From positions 1-7,389 of the forward strand of contig JAJRYI010000356.1 of NCBI GenBank assembly GCA_024275815.1: 7,389 nt of DNA, read 5' to 3'. The position numbers and the translations under genes were made by a program. Positions 1 through 5,320 of this stretch are shown in pieces. The notes beneath the pieces were generated by a model, which saw nothing but the letters and a program-made list of their open reading frames with translations, ran no database searches and was not told the DNA's origin. The stretch comes from Actinomycetes bacterium (GTDB lineage Bacteria > Actinomycetota > Acidimicrobiia > Spongiisociales > UBA5794). Each line of letters starts with the position of its first letter. Position 1 is the stretch's first letter.

Positions 1-957
1 GCCCCTGCCGACGTCCAGGACGTGCTCGATCTCGGAATGCACGCCATCGCGATGTCCCGCTACAGCGGGCTCTGGGTCGGGATGAAGATCGCCACCGACA
101 TCGCCGACGCGTTCGAGGACTGCGATATCGATCTCGACCGCGTCGATCCGGTCCTCCCCGACGAGCTCGACGGCGTACCGTGGCACCGTGAGGCGCCCCC
201 CACGCTGATGACGCCCGGTGCCTCCGTAGATCGGGAAGCCTCAGCGTTCGGCGAGCGACGACGTGCCGTCCTCGCGTACCTGGCTGCGAACCGGCTCGAT
301 CGGGTCGTCGTGGAGTCGCCACGAGCACGCTTCGGCATCGTCGCGGCCGGTGTCCCGTACCAGGCGATGCGCGAGAGTCTCCGGCTCCTCGGCCTCGACG
401 ATATCGCCCTCGCCCGCCTCGGCGTGAGGATCATGCGTCTCGCTGCGATCTCCCCGATCGAACCTGGTGGGATCGCCTCGTTCGCCGAGGGTCTCGACGA
501 GATCATGGTCGTCGAAGAGAAGCGGCCCTTCGTGGAGACTCAACTGCGAGACATCCTCTACAACGCCGAGCGGCGCCCCACGATCACCGGTGCGCTCGAC
601 ACCGCCGGCGATCCGCTCGTCCCCATCGACGGCGAACTCACCGTCGCCCGCATCCTTCCTGCGCTCCGCAAGCGCCTCGCCGCACACGGTATCGAGACGG
701 ACACACCCACACGGACGATTATCGCACTCGACAATCCCCCGGCGCGCCGTATCCCGTTCTTCTGCTCCGGATGCCCTCACAACCGCTCGACCGTCACCCC
801 GGACGGCTCCTTGATCGGTGGTGGAATCGGCTGCCACGCCATGGTGGTCTTCACCGACGATGAGCGGCGCCGCGCTGCTTCCCTCACCCAGATGGGTGGA
901 GAAGGCGCCCAGTGGATCGGCCAGGAACCGTTCTCAGAGGCAACCCACCTCTTCTAG
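1..957 (+). CDS. 5' part of the indolepyruvate ferredoxin oxidoreductase, ending at the amber codon
   Basis: This is the stretch translated before TAG 955-957. The frame is already open at base 1 (A-P-A-D-V-Q-D-V-L-D-L-G), so the GTG at 22 is not a real start and the true start lies upstream of the window. The segment DLGMHAIAMSRYSGLWVGMK is typical of the middle of the alpha portion of this family. The product would end at SEATHLF. It would carry the CSGCPHN and GEGAQW segments but lose the GDG-X26-ND thiamine-diphosphate/Mg motif, all Fe-S ligand cysteines and the gamma domain. Such a fragment should be catalytically inactive on its own, unless the stop is read through. Confidence 0.7.
   Translation, partial: APADVQDVLDLGMHAIAMSRYSGLWVGMKIATDIADAFEDCDIDLDRVDPVLPDELDGVPWHREAPPTLMTPGASVDREASAFGERRRAVLAYLAANRLDRVVVESPRARFGIVAAGVPYQAMRESLRLLGLDDIALARLGVRIMRLAAISPIEPGGIASFAEGLDEIMVVEEKRPFVETQLRDILYNAERRPTITGALDTAGDPLVPIDGELTVARILPALRKRLAAHGIETDTPTRTIIALDNPPARRIPFFCSGCPHNRSTVTPDGSLIGGGIGCHAMVVFTDDERRRAASLTQMGGEGAQWIGQEPFSEATHLF
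955..957 (+). other. In-frame amber (TAG) codon replacing a conserved Gln
   Basis: The codons around the site read TTC-TAG-AAC-CTC-GGC-GAC-GGC, that is F-stop-N-L-G-D-G. From my knowledge of the family this segment is normally (H)(V/L)FQNLGDGTYFHSG, so a single C-to-T transition in CAG explains the stop. No frameshift or other stop is seen on either side. Confidence 0.9.
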
Positions 958-1065
958 AACCTCGGCGACGGCACCTACTTCCACTCCGGATCGCTGGCGA
1001 TCCGCGCAGCGATCGCTTCCAGAAGCCACATCACGTACAAGCTGCTGGTCAACGACGTCGTCGCC

Positions 1066-2952
1066 ATGACCGGTGGACAGCAACCGGCAGGTACCCGCCC
1101 CACGCCCCAGATCGCCCGACAGCTCCTCGCCGAGGGCGTCGCTGCGGTCCTCGTCTGCAGCGATGACACGTCCCGGCACCCCGCCGATGCATGGCCGGCC
1201 GGCGTCGACGTCTGGACCCGGAACCGTCTCGAGGAGGCCCAGGAGTGGCTCCGTGCTGTGCCGGGCGTCACCGTTCTGATCTACGAGGCACCGTGTGCCA
1301 CCGAGGTGCGACGCGACCGGCGTCGCGGCCGCCAGCCCCAGCCGACCACCCGTGTCGTGATCCATGAACTCGTCTGTGAAGGGTGTGGTGACTGTGGCGT
1401 GGTCAGCAACTGCCTCTCCCTGCACCCCGTCATGACCGAGTTCGGTCCTCGCACCCGGGTGGATCAGGCCAGCTGCAACCTCGACATGTCCTGTCTCGAG
1501 GGGGACTGCCCCGCCTTCGTGACCGTCGAGATCGATCCCGACACGGTCGCTCCATCCCGTGGCGTCGCGCCTCCCGTCGAAGGGATCCGCGATCCCGAGC
1601 CGCCCGACCTCGACGATGGCTATGCGATCCTGCTCGCCGGCATCGGTGGGACCGGGGTCCTCACGGCGAACGCTCTCCTTGCCACTGCAGCGTTCATCGA
1701 CGGGCACGCCGTGCGAGGCATCGATCAGACCGGACTCTCCCAGAAGGCCGGACCTGTCGTGTCGCATCTCCGCATCGTGGACGGGGAGACACCGAAGGGT
1801 GCCGGTCGAACACCGCCCGCACGGGCCGACCTCCTGCTCGGCTTCGACGCTCTCGTTGCCGCCGATCCGAACCTGCTCACGGCAACAGGCCGTCACCGCA
1901 CAGTGGCGGTCGTCTCCACCACCGAGATCCCGACCGGCACGATGGTGGCCCACCGCGACCGTCAGATGCCCGACCTCACCGGCACACCCGACCTCGTGGC
2001 ACGAGCCACCCGGGAGATCATCAGCGTCGATGCACACGAGATCGCGGAACGACTCGCCGGCGACGCAGCGACGGCGAACGTCGTGCTCATCGGTGTCGCA
2101 TACCAGTCGGGACTCCTCCCGCTGACCGAGGAGGCGATCACTGCGGCAATCCGAGCCAACGGGGTCACGGTCGAGGCGAACCTCGCAGCGTTCGCGTGGG
2201 GTCGCCTCGTCATCGAAGATCCGGCGTCGGTGTCGGAGGCATCATCGCCCGCCCCCTCACGTCACATCGAGTCCGCGCTCCCACAGTATCTCGAGAACTG
2301 GATCGATACGCTCGACCTCACCGAGGACATTCGACGGGTCGTTGCCGTCCGCACCTCGGAGCTCGTCGACTACCAGAACGAGGAGTACGCCACCGAGTAC
2401 CTCGCCTTCGTCACTCGCGTAGTCGAGATCGACCGCTCGATCGGTGAGGACCGCAGACTCACCGACACCGTCGCTCGGAACCTCTTCAAGCTCATGGCGA
2501 TCAAGGATGAGTACGAAGTCGCCCGTCTCCTCCTCGACGAACGCTTCAACGTCACCGCTGCGGTCCCCGATACCCGGCGGGTGACCTACCACCTCCACCC
2601 GCCGATGCTGCGGGCACTGGGTCTCGACCGCAAGATCCAGCTCACCGACCGTACGGTGCCGGCTCTGCGGGCACTCCGATCGATGCGGCGGGTACGCGGC
2701 ACGCAGGTCGACGTCTTTAGAAGGTCACGGCACCGCCGCCGCGAGCGCTCCCTGATCGGGGAGTACACGGCAACGGTCGAAGGCCTGCTCGACGATCTAT
2801 CGACGGCCGGCTACGACAGAGCCGTGACGATCGCCGATCTCCCCGACATGATCCGGGGTTTCGACGCCGTCAAGGAGGCTTCTATCGACCGCTACGAGGC
2901 AGCACTCACCGAGCATCTCGGTCCGATCCAGGACGTCACGCCGGGGACCTGA
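1066..2952 (+). CDS. 3' part of the indolepyruvate ferredoxin oxidoreductase, open frame after the amber codon
   Basis: This segment is in the same frame as the upstream part; the coding sense actually resumes at 958, directly after the stop. ATG 1066 is the first methionine, but it lies inside the conserved NDVVAMTGGQ segment and has no purine-rich ribosome-binding site before it, so it is not a natural start. The 628 residues hold the end of the thiamine-diphosphate domain, a cysteine-rich Fe-S module (Cys codons at 1375, 1384, 1393, 1411, 1474, 1492, 1507), the gamma-type domain (about 1621-2220) and the C-terminal helical domain (about 2257-2900). Codon 2719 is AGA (Arg) in a context, DVF-R-RSRHRRRER, where I would expect Gly. 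The gene ends 27 bp before the stop of the convergent transglutaminase-like gene. Confidence 0.7.
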   Translation: MTGGQQPAGTRPTPQIARQLLAEGVAAVLVCSDDTSRHPADAWPAGVDVWTRNRLEEAQEWLRAVPGVTVLIYEAPCATEVRRDRRRGRQPQPTTRVVIHELVCEGCGDCGVVSNCLSLHPVMTEFGPRTRVDQASCNLDMSCLEGDCPAFVTVEIDPDTVAPSRGVAPPVEGIRDPEPPDLDDGYAILLAGIGGTGVLTANALLATAAFIDGHAVRGIDQTGLSQKAGPVVSHLRIVDGETPKGAGRTPPARADLLLGFDALVAADPNLLTATGRHRTVAVVSTTEIPTGTMVAHRDRQMPDLTGTPDLVARATREIISVDAHEIAERLAGDAATANVVLIGVAYQSGLLPLTEEAITAAIRANGVTVEANLAAFAWGRLVIEDPASVSEASSPAPSRHIESALPQYLENWIDTLDLTEDIRRVVAVRTSELVDYQNEEYATEYLAFVTRVVEIDRSIGEDRRLTDTVARNLFKLMAIKDEYEVARLLLDERFNVTAAVPDTRRVTYHLHPPMLRALGLDRKIQLTDRTVPALRALRSMRRVRGTQVDVFRRSRHRRRERSLIGEYTATVEGLLDDLSTAGYDRAVTIADLPDMIRGFDAVKEASIDRYEAALTEHLGPIQDVTPGT

Positions 2953-2979
2953 TCGCCGACACCGAGGTGCCTTGGGGCT

Positions 2980-3660
2980 TCACCGCTGTTCAGAGCGCTC
3001 CGCTGCCGCCTCGGCGTGGAGATCCCCTTCGATACCCATCCACGTGGGGTACATCTCGGTGAAATCCTTCCGGATCGCATCGAGCGGAAGATCGGCGTAC
3101 GAACCACGCTGTGCAACGTACTCCATGTGTTGGCGTCCCGCTGCGTCGTGGGAGTGGAACAGAGCATCGTGGATCCCGTCGAACTCGAGGGGAACGACAC
3201 CGAAACGCTCGCACAGGCCGATGTCGAATGCGGGTGTCGCCTTCACCCACCGACCATCGATCCCGAACTCACTGAACGCATGCCACACGAAGAGATCGTT
3301 CTCCCCCAACAACTCGAGGAGCCGGCGCGACGCGAGGTGATTACGCACGTCGGCGAAGCCGAGCCTTGCAGGCACACCAACAGCTCTCGCCGAGGCCGTG
3401 AGCAGCAGTGCCTTGGGGATGCAGAAACCCTCACCTCTCTCGAGTGTCACCGAGGCCCTCATCGCCTCTGGAGACAGATCGACTCCGTAGGGCGTGTAGC
3501 GGATACCGTCACGCACCGCGTAGAAGAGCGCAACGGCCTTGTCGGTGTCGGTCGTGGCGCCCGCAACCGTCTCTCGAGCGAAGGCGAGCACCGCGGGGTG
3601 GTCCGCGTCGATGGACGCAGTTGGCTGAAGGTAGACCGGGTCGTGCACATCGTCGCTCAT
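2980..3660 (-). CDS. Transglutaminase-like (cysteine protease fold) domain protein
   Basis: The 226-residue product has the layout of the bacterial transglutaminase-like superfamily. An N-terminal helical part includes AVALFYAVRDGIRYTPYG (43-59), the nucleophile region GEGFCIPKALLLTASARAVG has Cys80, and WHAFSEFGIDGRWVKATPAFD supplies His127 and a downstream acidic residue, probably Asp146, completing a Cys-His-Asp triad. Members of this fold hydrolyse or form amide bonds, and the substrate here is unknown. There is no signal peptide or membrane segment, so it is probably cytoplasmic. I chose ATG 3660 because GGTGAT lies just upstream at suitable spacing. The longer in-frame GTG option at 3708 would translate through the inverted repeat in the leader and adds no domain. 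It is convergent with the oxidoreductase gene, with a 27-bp gap. Its leader contains a perfect 13-bp inverted repeat (3687-3738). Confidence 0.88.
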   Translation of the reverse strand: MSDDVHDPVYLQPTASIDADHPAVLAFARETVAGATTDTDKAVALFYAVRDGIRYTPYGVDLSPEAMRASVTLERGEGFCIPKALLLTASARAVGVPARLGFADVRNHLASRRLLELLGENDLFVWHAFSEFGIDGRWVKATPAFDIGLCERFGVVPLEFDGIHDALFHSHDAAGRQHMEYVAQRGSYADLPLDAIRKDFTEMYPTWMGIEGDLHAEAAAERSEQR

Positions 3661-3686
3661 GGCATCACCATAGCGATTCGCCCTAC

Positions 3687-3738
3687 CCCTTCTTGCGTAA
3701 ACCAGCACGATATCTCGGACTCAGCTACGCAAGAAGGG
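3687..3738. repeat. Perfect 13-bp inverted repeat (stem-loop) in the leader of the transglutaminase-like gene
   Basis: The left arm CCCTTCTTGCGTA (3687-3699) and right arm TACGCAAGAAGGG (3726-3738) are exact reverse complements separated by 26 bases. Within the loop, CGA-TATC-TCG (3708-3717) can form a small second stem. The structure lies between the stop of the zinc-ribbon gene (3785) and the ATG at 3660. Neither side carries the T-run expected of an intrinsic terminator. It overlaps copy 1 of the dispersed repeat. Confidence 0.8.
3697..3738 (+). repeat. Dispersed 42-base repeat, copy 1
   Basis: This stretch aligns without gaps to 4150-4191 with 36 of 42 identities. The differences are at 3701, 3702, 3714, 3719, 3724 and 3736. 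The most constant blocks are CAGCACGATAT and CTACGCAAGAA. The six changes do not favour third codon positions in the frame open through both copies, so a coding explanation is unlikely. Both copies lie between genes, downstream of a minus-strand stop codon. Confidence 0.8.
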
Positions 3739-3784
3739 CCGGGGGCGTCGCGAACGCCGCGCTCGCTGCTCAGCGAAGCACCGA

Positions 3785-4072
3785 TCAACCCATCGGGTAG
3801 TAGTAAGCAGATGGCTCGAGAACCCAGATCGACTCCCCACAAGCCGGGCACACGTACTCGACCTCACTCGCCGTCGCTCGGAGCCACGACGCCTCCGTTG
3901 CAACCGGCCGCGCGTCTCCGGTCCGTTCGCAGTGCCGCTGCTTGGACTCAGCGCCACACGCCGCGCACTGCAACGTGGGGCTGAAGAAGTCGGCAACTGT
4001 GCCGAAGAACCGGCGAACCGGCCCCTTGGCTGCCGTACTGTGGGCTGCGTCTCGGTCGGTTCTGACCTGCAT
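3785..4072 (-). CDS. Small zinc-ribbon-like protein with two CXXC pairs
   Basis: I do not recognise a specific family. The 95-residue product has a basic N-terminal third (KGPVRRFFGTVADFF, 16-30) and then two cysteine pairs: LQCAACGAES (Cys36, Cys39) and YVCPACGESI (Cys75, Cys78). Each is followed by Gly, as in zinc knuckles, and they probably bind one Zn ion as a ribbon. There is no signal peptide or clear membrane helix. I chose ATG 4072 because an almost ideal ribosome-binding site, AGGAGGT (4078-4084 on the reverse strand), sits five bases upstream. A longer ATG at 4177 would begin inside repeat copy 2 and is unlikely. The gene stands between two copies of the 42-base repeat, which could make it a separate cassette. 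Its role could be nucleic-acid or protein binding, but nothing here decides that. Confidence 0.75.
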   Translation of the reverse strand: MQVRTDRDAAHSTAAKGPVRRFFGTVADFFSPTLQCAACGAESKQRHCERTGDARPVATEASWLRATASEVEYVCPACGESIWVLEPSAYYYPMG

Positions 4073-4077
4073 CGCAC

Positions 4078-4084
4078 ACCTCCT
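4078..4084 (-). promoter_or_regulatory. Strong ribosome-binding site of the zinc-ribbon gene
   Basis: The reverse strand reads AGGAGGT-GTGCG-ATG. This fixes the start at 4072 rather than at the in-frame ATGs at 4090, 4093 or 4177. Confidence 0.75.
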
Positions 4085-4149
4085 CTTCATCATCTCCCGG
4101 GCGAATCCAGAGGTCAAGAAGACGGTCGCCCCTCCCACGCTGGTCCTGG

Positions 4150-4191
4150 GTAACTCAGCACGATATTTCGGGCTCATCTACGCAAGAAAGG
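4150..4191 (+). repeat. Dispersed 42-base repeat, copy 2
   Basis: This is the second copy, in the same orientation as 3697-3738 and 453 bp away. Unlike copy 1 it lacks the complementary left arm: the bases before 4150 read TGGTCCTGG instead of CCCTTCTTGC. It can still fold a local stem, AGC.CGA-TATT-TCG.GCT (4157-4174), with one A-G mismatch. It lies 14 bp past the stop of the small membrane protein gene and upstream of the zinc-ribbon gene. Confidence 0.8.
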
Positions 4192-4205
4192 GGCTTCGAC
4201 CACGG

Positions 4206-4448
4206 CTATCGACGTGCAGCCCATCTCCATGCGAAGAAGCCACCGACGATGGGACCCGATGTGAGGACAGCAACGGCGATGAGGCCCGTCACAGGGCTGT
4301 GTGCGAACACGTCACCGATGCTCGATTCGTAGCCAGAGTCGATCCCGGAGAAGATGACGAGGTTCACAGCGATCACCCCTCCAATGGCAGCGCCGACCAC
4401 GATGCCGACGGAGGTGCTCAACAGCCCGAAAACCCTTTGGCGCTTCAC
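4206..4448 (-). CDS. Small hypothetical membrane protein, two predicted helices
   Basis: The 80-residue product is not recognised. It begins with a basic MKRQR. A first hydrophobic stretch covers about 12-33 (GIVVGAAIGGVIAVNLVIF), a polar loop about 34-52 contains DSGYESS, and a second stretch covers about 53-73 (VLTSGPIVGGFFAW). It ends RWAARR. Basic residues at both ends suggest that both termini are cytoplasmic. The start is GTG at 4448; an ATG two bases earlier is out of frame and runs straight into TGA. GGAG lies close upstream, so initiation may be weak. It follows the TetR gene on the same strand after 72 bp and may be co-transcribed with it, but no functional link can be read from the sequence. 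Confidence 0.6.
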   Translation of the reverse strand: MKRQRVFGLLSTSVGIVVGAAIGGVIAVNLVIFSGIDSGYESSIGDVFAHSPVTGLIAVAVLTSGPIVGGFFAWRWAARR

Positions 4449-4520
4449 ATCTCCAGTGTCTACCCGAACGCGCGGGTGGTCAACACCGGCAACGAACGGA
4501 GTGTCATCTGCACCGCGTGT

Positions 4521-5207
4521 TCACCCGCTGACTCCCAGCCCCGACAACAACCGTTCGATCTCACTCTCGAAGAGCACCTCAGAGTCATCACCGTAGAGCC
4601 ATCGGAACTGGTTGAGGACCTCGAGCGTGACAAGGCCGTGGAAGTGCGCCCAGGTGCCGAGCATCACAGGGATGAACTCCGGGGGCATCTCTGGATCGAT
4701 GTCGGCAGCAAGGTTTCGCTCCCCCTCGGTCGTCGGCCGACCGAGTGCCACCGGAGGCATCTGACCGCGCCTCCATGCATCGACACCCACCGAGAAGAAC
4801 GCCTCGCCCATGCGGCGGTTGCCTTCGACCGTTGGCCCATCGTCGGGTGCCTCGTAGCCGGGGATCGGCGTTCCGAAGATCAGCAGGAACCGGTTCGGCT
4901 GCTCCAGCGCCCACCTCCGGTACGCACGCATCCCTGCCGCGAATCGGTCGTGCGGCGAGTCACCACCCTCGTCGATAGCCGACTCGACGGCTGTCGCGAG
5001 ATCCTTGTACGCGTCGGCTATCAGATCCGTCAGCAGCTCATCTCGCCCGTCGTAGTAGCGGTAGAGACCCGCAGGACTCATTCCGATCTCCCGCGCGACA
5101 CCGCGCAAGGACAGCGAGGAACCTCCGACCTCCGCGATCTGGGAGAGAGCGGCCGTCTTGATCTCTTCGAACGTAGCTGCGCGGAGGCGCTCTCGGCGGG
5201 TCGTCAT
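4521..5207 (-). CDS. TetR-family transcriptional repressor
   Basis: The 228-residue length is usual for the family. The N-terminal DNA-binding domain is plain: helix 1 with FEEIKTAALSQIAEVGGSSL (13-32), then the helix-turn-helix LRGVAREIGMSPAGLYRYYD (34-53) followed by GRDELLTDLI. The ligand-binding half contains AYRRWALEQPNRFLLIFGTP and GYEAP, the pattern of TetR proteins with a TetR_C/WHG-type C-terminal domain; the ligand is unknown. I chose ATG 5207 (MTTRRERL) because it places helix 1 at the usual distance. The in-frame ATGs at 5264 and 5246 would start inside the promoter and operator region. It is divergent from the SDR gene across 113 bp holding two matching palindromes, so it probably represses both itself and that gene. 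Confidence 0.93.
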   Translation of the reverse strand: MTTRRERLRAATFEEIKTAALSQIAEVGGSSLSLRGVAREIGMSPAGLYRYYDGRDELLTDLIADAYKDLATAVESAIDEGGDSPHDRFAAGMRAYRRWALEQPNRFLLIFGTPIPGYEAPDDGPTVEGNRRMGEAFFSVGVDAWRRGQMPPVALGRPTTEGERNLAADIDPEMPPEFIPVMLGTWAHFHGLVTLEVLNQFRWLYGDDSEVLFESEIERLLSGLGVSG

Positions 5208-5248
5208 GGTGTCAGTGTGCCCCGAAACCGGCAGCTTTGCAAACATCC

Positions 5249-5278
5249 TTGACAATGTGAACACCGTTTACATATCAT
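5249..5278 (+). promoter_or_regulatory. Sigma-70-type promoter of the SDR gene
   Basis: A -35 element TTGACA (5249-5254, full match) and a -10 element TATCAT (5273-5278) are separated by 18 bp. This is a locally AT-rich patch in GC-rich DNA. It predicts a transcript start near 5285 and a leader of about 36 bases. Operator 1 fits wholly within the spacer. Confidence 0.6.
5257..5271. promoter_or_regulatory. Probable TetR operator 1
   Basis: GTGAAC-ACC-GTTTAC is an interrupted palindrome with one mismatch between its 6-base arms, extended by T and A to 5256-5272. It lies between the -35 and -10 elements, where a bound repressor would block RNA polymerase. It shares the design GTGAAC-N3-GTTCAC with operator 2. 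Binding by the adjacent TetR protein is inferred. Confidence 0.65.
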
Positions 5279-5288
5279 GACCAGAACA

Positions 5289-5303
5289 GCGAACAGCGTT
5301 CAC
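5289..5303. promoter_or_regulatory. Probable TetR operator 2
   Basis: GCGAAC-AGC-GTTCAC has the same form as operator 1, with one arm mismatch. Its centre (5296) is 32 bp from that of operator 1 (5264), about three helical turns, so two dimers would bind the same face of the DNA. It lies in the SDR leader between the -10 element and the ribosome-binding site. Confidence 0.6.
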
Positions 5304-5320
5304 GCTTTGAAGAGGGGACC

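Larger units (their letters stand above)
1..2952 (+). pseudogene. Indolepyruvate ferredoxin oxidoreductase, fused single-chain form, 5'-partial, interrupted by one in-frame amber codon
   Basis: This family oxidatively decarboxylates aryl pyruvates such as indolepyruvate to the acyl-CoA, passing electrons to ferredoxin, in the cytoplasm. One frame runs from base 1 to the TGA at 2950-2952: 982 sense codons plus TAG at 955-957. Landmarks in order are the FFCSGCPHN segment (757-780), GGGIGCHA (820-840), MGGEGAQWIGQ (892-924), the thiamine-diphosphate motif GDG (964-972) with X26 then ND (from 1051), and AMTGGQ up to 1080. Next come CEGCGDC (1375-1395) and a second Cys group (1474-1509), then the gamma-domain GIGGTGV (1639-1659) and GLSQKAGP (1732-1755). 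A helical C-terminal region resembling DUF6537 starts near 2257. Family members are about 1150-1200 residues, so roughly 170-200 N-terminal residues lie left of the window. The single stop and otherwise clean frame suggest a very recent lesion or a sequence error. The family call is secure; whether it is functional is open. Confidence 0.85.

Noticed and set aside
955..957. Pyrrolysine insertion at the TAG
   Set aside because: Pyrrolysine is not known in this enzyme family, the expected residue is Gln, and no pyl genes or special stem-loop are visible nearby.
934..2037. 367-codon open frame on the minus strand opposite the oxidoreductase
   Set aside because: It is antisense to a region with clear Fe-S and gamma-domain motifs. 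GC-rich codon use opens such shadow frames, and its protein is low-complexity without recognisable motifs.
2962..2975. CCGAGG-TG-CCTTGG as a terminator between the convergent oxidoreductase and transglutaminase-like genes
   Set aside because: The loop would be only two bases, one pair is a mismatch, and there is no T-run on either side.
3016..3984. 322-codon plus-strand open frame
   Set aside because: It is antisense to the transglutaminase-like gene with its Cys/His/Asp motifs, and passes through the inverted repeat and part of the zinc-ribbon gene.
4089..4117. Promoter-like TTGACC-N17-GATGAT on the minus strand before the zinc-ribbon gene
   Set aside because: The predicted transcript start would fall inside the ribosome-binding site at 4078-4084, so it cannot serve the ATG at 4072 properly.
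3687..4193. Integron cassette with attC sites around the zinc-ribbon gene
   Set aside because: The repeat arms lack the GTTRRRY/RYYYAAC core pairs of attC sites, and no integrase is in the window.
3942..5252. 436-codon plus-strand open frame
   Set aside because: It runs antisense to the zinc-ribbon, membrane and TetR genes, all of which have better motifs, starts and ribosome-binding sites. It also passes through repeat copy 2 and shows no domain.
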